A stretch of DNA of 64,000 nt from Roseospira marina (GTDB lineage: Bacteria > Pseudomonadota > Alphaproteobacteria > Rhodospirillales > Rhodospirillaceae), in the NCBI RefSeq assembly GCF_014197855.1, contig NZ_JACIGJ010000003.1:124001-188000 (forward strand), given 5' to 3'. Numbering within the stretch: the first letter of the stretch is position 1; each line of letters starts with the position of its first letter. A program made the position numbers and the translations under genes. Under the pieces are notes generated by a model. That model did not search any database. It saw only the letters and a list, made by a program, of their open reading frames with translations, and was not told the origin of the DNA. Below, piece by piece: positions 55,396-64,000 of the stretch.

Positions 55396-56243
55396 GGCAG
55401 CAAGCCTCCGTCCAGGACCCCCGTAAACGCGGTGGCCACCGGGCCGGTCATCAGAACGTGGTCGTCGGCCACGCGCCAGTCGATGGTGAGCGGGCCGCCG
55501 TCCAGCAGCACCGTGACCGGGCCGCGCGGTACCAACTCACGGCGCATGGCCGCGACTGCGGCCGCGCAGGCGCCGGTGCCACACGCGCGGGTGATGCCCG
55601 AGCCCCGCTCCCACACCCGCATGCGCAGGCGGCCGTCCTCACGGACGGTGACAATCTCCACGTTGACGCGGGCCGGGAACAGGGCGTGGCGCTCCACCGA
55701 CGGACCGAACACCGCGAGCCCCTGGGCCTCGGCATCGCAGACGAAGGCCACGACGTGCGGATTGCCCATGGACACCGCCACGGCGTCCGTGAACGGCGCG
55801 ATCCCCACGTCCAGGTGCAGCGTGTCTCGCGCTTCCGCCAGCGGGATCTGGTCCCAGCCGATGCGGGCGGGCCCCATGTCCACGCGGACTTCGTCGGCGC
55901 CGGCCCGGTTCGCGACCACCACCCCGGCGAGGGTTCCGATCGTCACCGTGTCTGTCCCCGCCTCTTCCATCAGAAGATGGGCGACGCAGCGAGTCGCATT
56001 GCCGCAGGCCTCCACCACGCACCCATCCGCGTTGCGGATGCCCATGAAGGCAACGCTACCCGGATCCTCCGGACGCGGCGGTTCGATGGTGACAAGCTGG
56101 TCGCAGCCCACGCCCTCGCGGCGGTCCGCGATGCGGAGCGCCAGAGCGGTCGTCAAGGCAAGCGGACGCGCCCGGGTATCAATGACCACGAAGTCATTGC
56201 CCAGACCATGCATCTTTCGGAACGGAACACCGGGACCCTGCAT
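55392..56243 (-). CDS. dapF: Diaminopimelate epimerase
   Basis: This 283-residue protein is DapF: KMHGLGNDFVVID at the start, Cys80 in EACGNATRC and Cys221 in ITRACGTGACA, the two catalytic cysteines of the symmetric halves. It converts LL- to meso-diaminopimelate for lysine and peptidoglycan. It is the first gene of the dapF-mtaB-ftsY operon, each joined by a 4-bp overlap, an order common in alphaproteobacteria. Confidence 0.96.
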   Translation of the reverse strand: MQGPGVPFRKMHGLGNDFVVIDTRARPLALTTALALRIADRREGVGCDQLVTIEPPRPEDPGSVAFMGIRNADGCVVEACGNATRCVAHLLMEEAGTDTVTIGTLAGVVVANRAGADEVRVDMGPARIGWDQIPLAEARDTLHLDVGIAPFTDAVAVSMGNPHVVAFVCDAEAQGLAVFGPSVERHALFPARVNVEIVTVREDGRLRMRVWERGSGITRACGTGACAAAVAAMRRELVPRGPVTVLLDGGPLTIDWRVADDHVLMTGPVATAFTGVLDGGLLP

Positions 56244-56287
56244 GGCGGGGTTATAGGCCGCGCCACGGCCGGGAGCAAGAGCGCGCG

Positions 56288-57649
56288 TCAGGACGCGCCG
56301 TCCTCGGCCTCGGTCGCGGCCCTCACCGCCTTTTCCGGGAACACCAGGTCGACCCGCAGGCCCGGCGCGTTGTCGAGCAGATCCAGCCGTGCCCCGTGCA
56401 GATCCGCGACCGCTGCCACCAGACTCAGCCCCAGACCGGTGCCCGCGGTGTGGCGACTCTGTTCCAGACGAACGAAGCGGTTCAGCACCGCGCCCCGGAA
56501 CTCCTCCGGTATGCCAGGACCACTGTCCGCAACCACAAGCCGCACCGAATCGCGCGCGGGGTCCACCCAGACCCGGATGCGCCCGCCCTCCGGCGTGTAC
56601 TTGATGGCGTTGTCCACCAGATTGGCGGCGGTCTGGGTCAGCAGATGCCGGTCCCCGTTCACCACGGCCGCCTTACCAAAGTCGGGCGGCGTGAAGGTCA
56701 GGGTCTGCCCGCGTTCCTCCGCCACCGGCTCGTACAGTTCCACCGTCCCGGCGGCCAGATCGGTCAGATCGACCGGCTCGAAGGTTTCGGTCGCGTTGCG
56801 GCCCTCGATCCGCGCGATGGACAGCAGCGCGTTGAAGGTGTGCAGGATGGCGTCCGTATCCTCCAGCGCGCCTTCCAGGGACTTGCGGTATTCGTCGGGA
56901 TCGGGCGTGCCGACCAGGGTGATCTCCAGCCGGGAGCGCATGCGGTTCAGCGGGCTGCGCAGATCGTGGGCGATGTTGTCCGTCACCTCGCGCATGGCCG
57001 AGACCAGCTTTTGGATCCGGTCGAGCATGCTGTTGAGGTTGAGCGCCAGCCGATCGAACTCGTCGCCGCTGCCCGACACCGGCACGCGGCCCGACAGGTC
57101 GCCCTCCAAGATAGTCCGGGCGGTCCGGTTGACCTGATCGATGCGGCTGAGCAGGTTGCGGCTCATCACGATGCCGCCAATCACGCCCAGGATCAGGGCG
57201 GCGCCGAGCGCAAACGCCAGCGACTGCTCCATGATGCGGGCGAAGCCGGTGCGCTCCGTCATGTCGCGACCGACCATCAGCCACAGGCCGCTGGACAGGT
57301 GGACGATGCGCGCCTGTGCCGGCCAGACCTGCCGCCGGCCCTCGGACTCCGCCTCGACCGAGAAGTGCAGCCAGCCGTTCCGGTCCGGCGGCACGGTCGG
57401 CCATTCCCGCAGGTTGCCCACCACCGACGGCCCCTCGCGCGGCGCCAGGATGTAGATGTGGTGATAGCCCTGATACCCGGTCACGCGATTCTCGATCGCG
57501 GCCACCAGCGAGGCCGTCCCGCCCCGCTCGTAGATGTCCTGAAGGCCCGCCATTTCCGTGTTGATGGCGGTGACGGTCTGGCGGTCGATCAGGGCGGCCG
57601 TGGTCCAGTACACCAGCCCGAGCACGAAGCTCGACAGCAGCGCGAACAC
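56288..57649 (-). CDS. Two-component sensor histidine kinase (start uncertain)
   Basis: This protein has a first membrane helix (VFALLSSFVLGLVYWTTAALI), a periplasmic region of about 130 residues, a second helix (FALGAALILGVIGGIVMSRN), HAMP, HisKA with DNIAHDLRSPLNRMR, and a HATPase with NLVDNAIKYTPEGG and GTGLGLSLV. It is 453 residues from GTG 57649. The homologous pattern continues upstream in frame (LFRTTVFRLALISAI) to the response-regulator stop, but no ATG, GTG or TTG occurs there; CTG 57694 or ATT 57715 are the only options. The coupled regulator is immediately upstream. Confidence 0.88.
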   Translation of the reverse strand: MFALLSSFVLGLVYWTTAALIDRQTVTAINTEMAGLQDIYERGGTASLVAAIENRVTGYQGYHHIYILAPREGPSVVGNLREWPTVPPDRNGWLHFSVEAESEGRRQVWPAQARIVHLSSGLWLMVGRDMTERTGFARIMEQSLAFALGAALILGVIGGIVMSRNLLSRIDQVNRTARTILEGDLSGRVPVSGSGDEFDRLALNLNSMLDRIQKLVSAMREVTDNIAHDLRSPLNRMRSRLEITLVGTPDPDEYRKSLEGALEDTDAILHTFNALLSIARIEGRNATETFEPVDLTDLAAGTVELYEPVAEERGQTLTFTPPDFGKAAVVNGDRHLLTQTAANLVDNAIKYTPEGGRIRVWVDPARDSVRLVVADSGPGIPEEFRGAVLNRFVRLEQSRHTAGTGLGLSLVAAVADLHGARLDLLDNAPGLRVDLVFPEKAVRAATEAEDGAS

Positions 57650-57716
57650 GATGGCGGAGATCAGCGCCAGTCGGAAAACCGTCGTGCGAAACAGGCGCCC
57701 AGTGGCGATCGCCGGC

Positions 57717-58394
57717 TTAATCGGCTTCCCGCAAGCAGTAGCCCGCGCCCCTGACGGTGTGGATCAGTGCCTTTTCGAAGTCCTTATCCACCTTCTGGCG
57801 CAACCGGCTGACGTGCACGTCGATCACGTTGGTCTGCGGGTCGAAATGGTAGTCCCAGACGTTTTCCAGCAACATGGTCCGGGTCACGACCTGCCCGGCG
57901 TGGCGCATGAGGTATTCCAGCAGCCGGAATTCGCGCGGTTGCAGGGCGATCGGCTTGCCCGACCGGGTCACCTGCCGCGCCAGCAGGTCCATCTCCAGGT
58001 CGCCCACCGTCAGGCGGGTCTGCTGCGTCGGCCCCTCGCCCCGGCGCAGCAGCGCCTCCAAGCGGGCCAGCAGTTCGGAGAAGGCGTAGGGCTTGGCGAG
58101 GTAGTCGTCGCCACCGGCCCGAAGGCCCTGCACGCGCGCATCGACCTCGCCCAACGCCGACAGGATCAGCACCGGGGTCTGCTTGCCCGCCTTGCGCAGG
58201 GTCTCCACCACCGCCAGCCCGTCCAGCCGGGGCAGCATGCGGTCGAGCACGATGGCGTCATAGGGTTCGTTCGTGGCCATGTAGAGGCCGTCCATGCCGT
58301 TGTCGGCATGGTCCACCACATAGCCGCTTTCGCGCAGGCCTTTGGCCAGATAAGCCGCCGCCTCGGCATCGTCTTCGACAACCAGGATTCGCAT
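57717..58394 (-). CDS. OmpR-family response regulator
   Basis: This 225-residue protein has a receiver domain with VVEDD at residues 5-9, the phosphorylated aspartate near residue 51 in DAIVLDRMLP, and Lys101 in the switch, followed by a winged-helix DNA-binding domain (LQPREFRLLEYLMRHAG, then DVHVSRLRQKVD). It is the partner of the kinase just downstream. The pair resembles many short alphaproteobacterial sensors of unknown signal. Confidence 0.93.
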   Translation of the reverse strand: MRILVVEDDAEAAAYLAKGLRESGYVVDHADNGMDGLYMATNEPYDAIVLDRMLPRLDGLAVVETLRKAGKQTPVLILSALGEVDARVQGLRAGGDDYLAKPYAFSELLARLEALLRRGEGPTQQTRLTVGDLEMDLLARQVTRSGKPIALQPREFRLLEYLMRHAGQVVTRTMLLENVWDYHFDPQTNVIDVHVSRLRQKVDKDFEKALIHTVRGAGYCLREAD

Positions 58395-58678
58395 GAGCGG
58401 GACTATACCGGTTCGGCGCCGAACGGCAACAGGGACCGTAACCGGGGTGTGCGGAAGGGGTGGAGTCGGCCCCCGAAACGACCGCCTGAGGGCGTCGTGC
58501 GCGAGCCGTCACGACACCCCGACACCCCCGACGCCCGGCCGGGACTCCCACCGGCGTGCGCGCCAACGCCTTGGACTCGCGCCCGGTTTATTCGGTTGCG
58601 CATCGATCCGGCGCGACGCACCGCCCCTCTAACCTTTGGCCAGCTTGCGTCACCATGCCAATCGCGCGATCACTGCGC

Positions 58679-58771
58679 CATGAGAGATCAGGTCCTCCGA
58701 CCGTGTCGAAGAGACATTTCCTCATGCTGGGATTGACCCCGCCGAGCGACCTCGGCGGGGTCTTTTTTTTT
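58679..58771 (+). ncRNA. Candidate small RNA ending in an orphan terminator
   Basis: Upstream of the terminator the sequence can form an outer CATGAG/CTCATG stem (58679-58684 with 58721-58726) enclosing a GGTC-CTCC-GACC hairpin (58691-58702). The exposed CUCC loop is complementary to ribosome-binding sites, as in several alphaproteobacterial trans-acting small RNAs. The 5' end is not defined and no clear promoter was found, so this is an inference from structure and the orphan terminator. Confidence 0.4.
58735..58771 (+). terminator. Strong intrinsic terminator, rightward
   Basis: A perfect 12-bp stem (GACCCCGCCGAG at 58735-58746 with 58751-58762) with loop CGAC is followed by nine T. It is the best rho-independent terminator in the window, ending about 65 bp before moaC. 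Confidence 0.9.
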
Positions 58772-58835
58772 CGCTGGCACCGCCCCAATACGCCGTACTG
58801 ATAGGCTGTTCTGTGATTATGAAAGGCCGACGCGC

Positions 58836-59309
58836 ATGCCCCTCACGCACTTCGACGAACATGGCAACGCCGTCATGGTGGACGTGTCCGCCAAGCCCGA
58901 AACGACGCGCACCGCCGTCGCCAAGGGCCGCGTTCTCGCCGCGCCCGAGACCCTCCGCCGCATTCGCGATCACGGCCTATCGAAGGGCGACGTGCTGTCC
59001 GTCGCGCAACTCGCCGGGATCATGGGCGCCAAGCGCACGCCCGACCTGATCCCGCTGTGCCACCCGCTGCCCCTGACCAAGGTCACGGTCGACCTGCGGC
59101 TGGACGAGGCGGACCACGCGGTGGAGATCACGGCCACCTGCGCCCTGACCGGGCGGACGGGCGTGGAGATGGAGGCGCTGACCGCCGTCTCCGTGGCGGC
59201 ACTGACGGTCTATGACATGTGCAAGGCCGTCGACCGGAGCATGCGGATCACCGACGTCCGGCTGGTCCACAAGTCCGGGGGGAAATCCGGAACCTACGAC
59301 GCCGATTGA
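58836..59309 (+). CDS. moaC: MoaC, cyclic pyranopterin monophosphate synthase
   Basis: This 157-residue protein is Moa[21 protein letters not shown], the [12 protein letters not shown] segment and [26 protein letters not shown], all typical. It completes the second half of the first step of molybdenum cofactor synthesis, converting 3',8-cyclo-GTP to cPMP. No other moa gene is adjacent. It is convergent with the peroxiredoxin gene. Confidence 0.96.
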   Translation: MPLTHFDEHGNAVMVDVSAKPETTRTAVAKGRVLAAPETLRRIRDHGLSKGDVLSVAQLAGIMGAKRTPDLIPLCHPLPLTKVTVDLRLDEADHAVEITATCALTGRTGVEMEALTAVSVAALTVYDMCKAVDRSMRITDVRLVHKSGGKSGTYDAD

Positions 59310-59371
59310 TCCGGCGACGCAACGCGGCGGAGGCCCTGAAACGGATCCGTCCGTTTCAGGACCGAGCCGGA

Positions 59372-59857
59372 TCAAAGATGCGCCAGTACATTCTCGGCGC
59401 TGGAGGCTTCGAACTGGCCGGCGGGGTCCAGGAAGAACTGCTCCACCGTGCCGTCCCGCACGATCATGGCGTACCGCTGGGATCGGGTGGCCATGGCCGC
59501 CTTGCTGGCGTCCATCTGGGTGCCGGTGGCCTCGGCCAAGGCGCCGTTGCCGTCGGAGATCATCAGCACCTTGCCGTCGGCGCCGGCGCTGGCGCCCCAG
59601 GCGGCCATCACGAACGGATCGTTGACCGCGACGCAGGCGACCGCGTCCACACCCTTGGCCGCGAAGGCGTCGATGTGCTCGACGAAACCCGGCAGGTGGC
59701 GCGCCGAACAGGTCGGCGTGAAGGCGCCCGGCACCGCGAACAGCACCACGGTTTTGCCGGCGAACAGCTCGTCGGTGGGTACGGGCTTGATGCCGTCGTC
59801 GGTCAGCATGTGCAACGTCACTCTCGGCATGCGGTCGCCCGCCTGGATCATGGACAT
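59372..59857 (-). CDS. Peroxiredoxin (Prx5/hybrid type)
   Basis: This 161-residue protein matches the Prx5-like group: PGAFTPTCS with peroxidatic Cys50, the VNDPFVMAAWG segment and YAMIVRDGTVEQFF. It reduces hydroperoxides, with electrons from thioredoxin or glutaredoxin. There is no fused glutaredoxin domain. It lies 36 bp downstream of the DsbD-like gene in the same direction, suggesting joint thiol metabolism. Confidence 0.94.
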   Translation of the reverse strand: MSMIQAGDRMPRVTLHMLTDDGIKPVPTDELFAGKTVVLFAVPGAFTPTCSARHLPGFVEHIDAFAAKGVDAVACVAVNDPFVMAAWGASAGADGKVLMISDGNGALAEATGTQMDASKAAMATRSQRYAMIVRDGTVEQFFLDPAGQFEASSAENVLAHL

Positions 59858-59893
59858 GAAGCCTCCCTTGTTTTCGTGATGGTGTCGGTCCGC

Positions 59894-62200
59894 TCAGGAG
59901 CCGGCCGCGGTGGTCCGCGCGCCGGCCCGGTCGAGGGCGTCGAGAACGACGCCCTCGGTCAGCAGTTCGGGTAGAATCAGGCCGTCGGGCGCCCCCGGGC
60001 CATACACCGCGTTGAACGGAATGCCATAGCGCCCGTGACGGGCGAGATAGGCCGCGATCCCGCTGTCGGGACGGGTCCAGTCGCCGCGCATGCGGACAAG
60101 GCCGTCGGCCGCAAGCCGCGTCGCCACGGGATCCCGGTCCAGCACCACGCGCTTGTTGACCAGACAGGTGACGCACCAATCGGCCGTGACGTCGACGAAC
60201 ACGACCCGGCCCTCGGCGACGAAATCGGGAATGGCCGCAACGTCGAGCGCTTGCCAGTCCCCGGACTCGGCCGGTCCCAGGCCGCCGTTCCGAACGGCCT
60301 CCCCGCCGACCGTCTCCGCGCCGGGCAGGAAGCCGGCCCACGCCGGCACCGCGAGCGCCGCCACAGCCGCCAGCCCCGCCAACACGGCCCGGCCCGGAAG
60401 CCGCTCCCGCGGCAGGACGAACGCCAGCACCATCAGCGCCATCAAGCCGGCCACCACGGCGGCGGCCAGGGGCGGCACCTGCGCCGCCAGGACCGTCAGC
60501 AGCCACACGGCGGTTCCGGCCAGGGCGACGCCGAGCACGGCCTTCAGCCACACCATCCAGCGGCCGGGCCGGGGCAACCGCGTCGCCAGTCCGGGCCGCG
60601 CGGCGACCAGCAGATAGGGCAGCGCCATGCCGATCCCCAGCGCCAGGAAGATCAGCGCGATCTCCATCCAGCCCCGCGACAGGGCGAAGCCGACCGCCGT
60701 ACCAAGGAACGGGGCGGAACAGGGCGTGGCCAGTAGGGTCGCCAGCGCGCCGGTGCCGAACGCCCCCCACAGGGAGTGCGGATCGTCGCCGCCCGCGCGC
60801 ACCGCGCCCGCATGGGCCGCTCCAGTGAGCCAACTCGGCAGGGACAGCTCGAACAGGCCCCACAGGTTGGCCGCGAACAGCGACAACAGGACGATCATCG
60901 CCACCAGGAACACCGGCTGCTGAAACTGGATGCCCCAGCCGACGGCGATGCCCGCCGCCTTCACCCCGATCGCCACCGCGCCGAGCACCGCGAAGGACGC
61001 CACGATGCCGGCCGCACTCATCAGGAAACTGGCGCGGGCGCGGGCGGGTGCTCCGCCACCGTGCCCGACGAGGCCCAGCACCTTCAGCGACAGCACGGGC
61101 AACACGCAGGGCATCAGATTGAGGATCAGGCCCCCCAGCAGCGCGAAGCCGACCATGCCCAGCAGCGTTCCGGCGGCCACCGGCGCGGCGGGTTCGGCGC
61201 CCCTGACCGGGTCCGGAATCGCGGCCCCGGCGGCGACCGGTTCGGCTTGGGCGGCCAGGGGGTGCGGTCCCGCCACCGGATCGGGCGCCACCGCGGCCTC
61301 CAGACCGCGCACGCCGTCCGCCACGGTGATGGTCAGGGGCACGCCGGCCAGGCTCTCAAGGCCGCCGGCCTTCGCCCACAGAACCGTGGTGCCGTCGTCG
61401 CCCGATGCCACGGTGGGCGGATCGAACCAGCTTCCCTCCGGCCCCTCGATGAACAGATCCGGGTGGGTCAGCGGTGGCTCGCCACGCACGGTCACCCGCA
61501 GTACCGGGCCATCTGGCCCGGTCTCCGTCACCGCCTCCGTCAGGGTCAGGCCGTGGGCCGCCCCATCCCCGGGCACGGCGGATTCGGCGCGGTTGATGGT
61601 GTGCGCGTGCGCGGTCGGCGCGCCCGGCCCGGCCGGCAGATCCATGGTGAGATTGACGGTGCGGGGAATGCACACCTCGGCGCAGGTCAGATAGTCCACC
61701 GACGCCGCAAGCCGCAGGCCCCGGGACGGGTCCGCGACCGTCGCATGGATCGGGTAGACCACGCCGTGCTTGTAGCCCAGCGTCTGGATGCCCAGGACAG
61801 AAAAGCGCTCCGGCGCCGGCCAGAGCATCTCCGTCCCGGCCAGGTTCGCGCTGCCGGTCCAGTCGATGGTCGGCGGATAGCCGGCGTCCCCTGGCGAGCG
61901 CCAGTAGACCTTCCAGTCGTCCTTCATCTCGAACTGAAGGCCGAGCCGCGCGGTCTCGGCATCGTTCAGCGCCCCACGCGCGGCAATCAGGCGCACGCGG
62001 CCTTCCGGCGTTTCGGCCCAGGCGCTCGTGCCCGGCGGCGCCCACGCCCCAAGGTCCGCACGGGCCGCGCCGGACGGGGCGACCAACCCCATGGCCATAG
62101 ACAGAAAAAACAGGCCGACAACCGCCGTCCACGATCCGGGCACACATGCATGCCGGGCCGGAGCGGATCGGTCGGGCCGATCAGGGTCAGAGTGACTCAT
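59894..62200 (-). CDS. DsbD/ScsB-family thiol:disulfide reductase
   Basis: This 768-residue protein has a signal-type N-terminal segment, a periplasmic domain (about 50-330) with Cys217/Cys222-like LTCAEVCIP, a membrane domain of about eight helices with LNLMPCVLPVLSLKVL and LATPCSAPFLGTA (the two membrane cysteines), and a C-terminal thioredoxin-like domain with DWCVTCLVNKR (about 675-678). This order carries electrons from cytoplasmic thioredoxin to periplasmic partners. The long N-terminal domain resembles ScsB/DsbD-beta proteins linked to copper tolerance or protein repair. The partner is unknown. Confidence 0.87.
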   Translation of the reverse strand: MSHSDPDRPDRSAPARHACVPGSWTAVVGLFFLSMAMGLVAPSGAARADLGAWAPPGTSAWAETPEGRVRLIAARGALNDAETARLGLQFEMKDDWKVYWRSPGDAGYPPTIDWTGSANLAGTEMLWPAPERFSVLGIQTLGYKHGVVYPIHATVADPSRGLRLAASVDYLTCAEVCIPRTVNLTMDLPAGPGAPTAHAHTINRAESAVPGDGAAHGLTLTEAVTETGPDGPVLRVTVRGEPPLTHPDLFIEGPEGSWFDPPTVASGDDGTTVLWAKAGGLESLAGVPLTITVADGVRGLEAAVAPDPVAGPHPLAAQAEPVAAGAAIPDPVRGAEPAAPVAAGTLLGMVGFALLGGLILNLMPCVLPVLSLKVLGLVGHGGGAPARARASFLMSAAGIVASFAVLGAVAIGVKAAGIAVGWGIQFQQPVFLVAMIVLLSLFAANLWGLFELSLPSWLTGAAHAGAVRAGGDDPHSLWGAFGTGALATLLATPCSAPFLGTAVGFALSRGWMEIALIFLALGIGMALPYLLVAARPGLATRLPRPGRWMVWLKAVLGVALAGTAVWLLTVLAAQVPPLAAAVVAGLMALMVLAFVLPRERLPGRAVLAGLAAVAALAVPAWAGFLPGAETVGGEAVRNGGLGPAESGDWQALDVAAIPDFVAEGRVVFVDVTADWCVTCLVNKRVVLDRDPVATRLAADGLVRMRGDWTRPDSGIAAYLARHGRYGIPFNAVYGPGAPDGLILPELLTEGVVLDALDRAGARTTAAGS

Positions 62201-62393
62201 GGGTGGGGATCCTCGCGCCGGGCGCGGTCATCCGGGACGCGCCACGCCGCCTACACGGGTTGCGGCTCTTCCCATATCGGCGAAAGCGCGCCGGAGCGCA
62301 AGAGTGCCACCGCGTATGGTTTGTCTTGGAATTCCAGCCCGGACGTGGTCGAATCGCTCCTCTTTCCCGGGCGGTAAGGGAGGCACGAGGATC

Positions 62394-62981
62394 ATGGTGG
62401 ACGCATTCGCAAGCGTCGGCGCCGCGGAGGGCTTTCTGACCGGCAAGTGTCTGGTGGCTATGCCGGGCATGAGCGATCCGCGCTTCGTCCGGGCCGTCAT
62501 TTATCTGTGCGCGCATACCTCCGAGGGCGCGATGGGTCTGGTGGTCAACCGCGCCATCCCGGATTTCAGCTTCACCGACCTGCTGGAACAACTCAGCATT
62601 TCGGCCACGCCCCGCTGTGAGCAGATCCAAGTGCAGTTCGGTGGCCCGGTGGAAAGCCAGCGCGGCTTCGTGCTGCATTCGGCCGACTACATCCACGAGG
62701 GCACGCTGGTCGTCGACGACACGGTCGCGCTGACCGCCACGCTGGAGGTGCTGCGCGACATGGCCGTCGGCACCGGCCCGACCCGCACCCTGATGGCGCT
62801 GGGCTATGCCGGATGGAGCGCCGGGCAGCTCGACGACGAACTGCGCCGGAACGTCTGGCTGACCGTGGACGCGGACCCCAACGTCGTGTTCGCCGGCGAC
62901 CTGGACTCCAAATACGACCTCGCGCTGCGCAGCCTCGGCGTCGATCCCTCGCTGTTGTCGAGCGAGGGCGGACACGCCTGA
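62394..62981 (+). CDS. yqgE: YqgE/AlgH (UPF0301) family protein
   Basis: This 195-residue protein shows the UPF0301 pattern: GKCLVAMPGMSDPRFVRAVIYLCAHTSEGAMGLVVNR, then QVQFGGPVESQRGFVLHS and ALGYAGWSAGQLDDE. The biochemical role is unknown. ATG 62394 follows GGGAGG; the long upstream open frame to 62199 is antisense to the DsbD-like gene and looks non-coding. Its TGA overlaps the xerC ATG by one base. Confidence 0.92.
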   Translation: MVDAFASVGAAEGFLTGKCLVAMPGMSDPRFVRAVIYLCAHTSEGAMGLVVNRAIPDFSFTDLLEQLSISATPRCEQIQVQFGGPVESQRGFVLHSADYIHEGTLVVDDTVALTATLEVLRDMAVGTGPTRTLMALGYAGWSAGQLDDELRRNVWLTVDADPNVVFAGDLDSKYDLALRSLGVDPSLLSSEGGHA

Positions 62982-64000
62982 TGGGCGCAACGCCGGACCG
63001 GACACCGCCGCCCCACGATCCCGCGCCGGGCCCCGCCGTCGCGCTCGCCGGAGACGAGGGGCTATGCGCCGCGGTCGATCGCTGGCGGGCCTGGATCTGG
63101 GGCGAGCGGCGGGTCAGCCGGCACACGCTCGACGCCTATGTGAGGGATCTTGCGGGCTTTCTCGGCTTTCTCGCCGAGCATCTGGGCGGCCCGCCGACCC
63201 TGACCGATCTGGCCACGCTCCAGACCGCCGACATCCGGGCGTGGCTCGCCTGGCGGGGCGCCGCCGGAGTCGGCCGCACCTCCCAGTCGCGCGGCCTGTC
63301 CACCCTACGCGGCTTCTTCCGCTGGCTCGACCGCGAGGGCATCGCCCACAACCCCGCCATCGGGCTGGTGCGCGGGCCGCGTGGCACAAAGGCCGTACCC
63401 AAGGCCCTGGACGAAGAGGAAGCGCGCGAGGCACTCGACACCATCGCCGACCTTCAGGAGGAACCCTGGCTGGCAAAGCGGGACGTGGCCCTTCTGACGC
63501 TGCTGTACGGCGCCGGCCTGCGTTTGGGCGAGGCTTTGGCCCTGAACCAACGGGACGCGCCGAACGGCCCGACCATGGTCGTGACCGGCAAAGGCCGCAA
63601 ACAGCGCATGGTTCCGGTCCTGCCGGTGGTGATCGAGGCGGTGGATGCCTACCGCGCCGCCTGCCCGATGACGTTGGGGCCGGACGCTCCGCTGTTCGTG
63701 GGCGCGCGGGGCGGGCGCCTCAACCCCGGGGTCGTTCAGCGGCAGGTGCGGACCTTGCGCGACCGCCTGGGTCTACCGGAGAGCGCAACGCCGCACGCCC
63801 TGCGGCACAGCTTCGCCACGCATCTGCTGGGGCGCGGGGGCGATCTGCGCACCATCCAGGAACTGCTGGGGCATGCGTCTCTGTCCACCACCCAGCGCTA
63901 CACCGCCGTGGACGTGGCCCGCCTGAAGCGGCTGCACGACGCCGCCCATCCGCGCGCCCACGGCGTGGGAAGGGATGACCGAGGCGGGGACGAGCGGTAA
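62981..64000 (+). CDS. xerC: Tyrosine recombinase XerC
   Basis: This 339-residue protein has the N-terminal core-binding domain (about 25-130) and a catalytic domain with the arginine of GAGLRLGEAL, the lysine of GKGRKQRMVP, HALRHSFATHLL, the LGHASLSTTQRYT segment and its tyrosine. XerC works with XerD at dif to resolve chromosome dimers at division. The pattern GRGGDLRTIQELLGHASLSTTQ is that of the chromosomal enzyme rather than a phage integrase. The stop codon is the last base triplet of the window, so the gene is complete. Confidence 0.93.
   Translation: MGATPDRTPPPHDPAPGPAVALAGDEGLCAAVDRWRAWIWGERRVSRHTLDAYVRDLAGFLGFLAEHLGGPPTLTDLATLQTADIRAWLAWRGAAGVGRTSQSRGLSTLRGFFRWLDREGIAHNPAIGLVRGPRGTKAVPKALDEEEAREALDTIADLQEEPWLAKRDVALLTLLYGAGLRLGEALALNQRDAPNGPTMVVTGKGRKQRMVPVLPVVIEAVDAYRAACPMTLGPDAPLFVGARGGRLNPGVVQRQVRTLRDRLGLPESATPHALRHSFATHLLGRGGDLRTIQELLGHASLSTTQRYTAVDVARLKRLHDAAHPRAHGVGRDDRGGDER

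Larger units (their letters stand above)
58395..58835. other. Gene-free region holding an orphan terminator
   Basis: This 441-bp stretch separates the divergent response regulator and moaC. No ORF here has coding character. It ends with a strong rightward terminator (58735-58771) that no protein gene on that strand explains, and with a candidate small RNA just before it. Confidence 0.6.

Noticed and set aside
62981-64000. Tyrosine recombinase as evidence for a mobile element
   Set aside because: Its sequence fits chromosomal XerC and it is coupled to yqgE, with no phage genes or att repeats nearby.

Overview
This is a GC-rich (roughly two thirds G+C) chromosomal window from an alphaproteobacterium. 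The strongest taxonomic evidence is a nepR-ecfG general stress response locus with several matching EcfG-type promoters (GGAAC, 16-17 bases, CGTT), a system confined to that class. The rest (TamAB, YejABEF, DapF, FtsY, XerC, MoaC, TRAP transport) fits a free-living, metabolically flexible member, perhaps of the Rhodospirillales; the order is a guess. No prophage, IS element, rRNA operon or CRISPR array was seen.

Layout. 1-6.2 kb: the 3' part of tamA, complete tamB and a small secreted protein, reading right. 6.2-15.6 kb: leftward genes, namely tRNA-His, an aldehyde dehydrogenase/iron alcohol dehydrogenase pair, a large Nfn/GltD-like flavoprotein fusion, an MFS exporter, tRNA-Pro and a methyltransferase. 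15.8-26.6 kb: rightward RND efflux adaptor and pump, dodecin and the yejABEF peptide importer. 26.6-36.5 kb: a leftward catabolic locus with a GntR/FCD regulator, a three-part TRAP importer, glycerate 2-kinase and the nickel-pincer system larA-larC-larE-larB. 36.6-38.8 kb: a Na+/Ca2+ exchanger-like protein and an OmpA-family protein. 39-46 kb: the general stress response island. 46-51 kb: two large PAS-domain histidine kinases. 51.4-64 kb: diaminopropionate ammonia-lyase, then housekeeping genes (ftsY, mtaB, dapF), a two-component system, moaC, a peroxiredoxin, a DsbD/ScsB-type reductase, yqgE and xerC.

How the parts may work together. The lar locus looks like a self-contained 2-hydroxyacid pathway. 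The TRAP system imports the acid, LarA (with cofactor made by LarB, LarC and LarE) interconverts its stereoisomers, and the kinase phosphorylates D-glycerate to 2-phosphoglycerate. No lactate dehydrogenase is present, so glycerate is a better guess than lactate. A perfect FadR-type operator lies in front of the operon. LarC carries 24 histidines in a 48-residue stretch, probably a nickel reservoir.

In the stress island, five EcfG-type promoters sit in front of nepR-ecfG, a glycine-zipper lipoprotein, a PsiE-like membrane protein, exoD plus a CBS protein, and a DUF1328 membrane peptide. PhyR, the usual partner response regulator, is not in the window. The Nfn-like fusion (GltD-like plus PyrK-like in one 1181-residue chain with an uncharacterised N-terminal domain) is the most unusual single protein.
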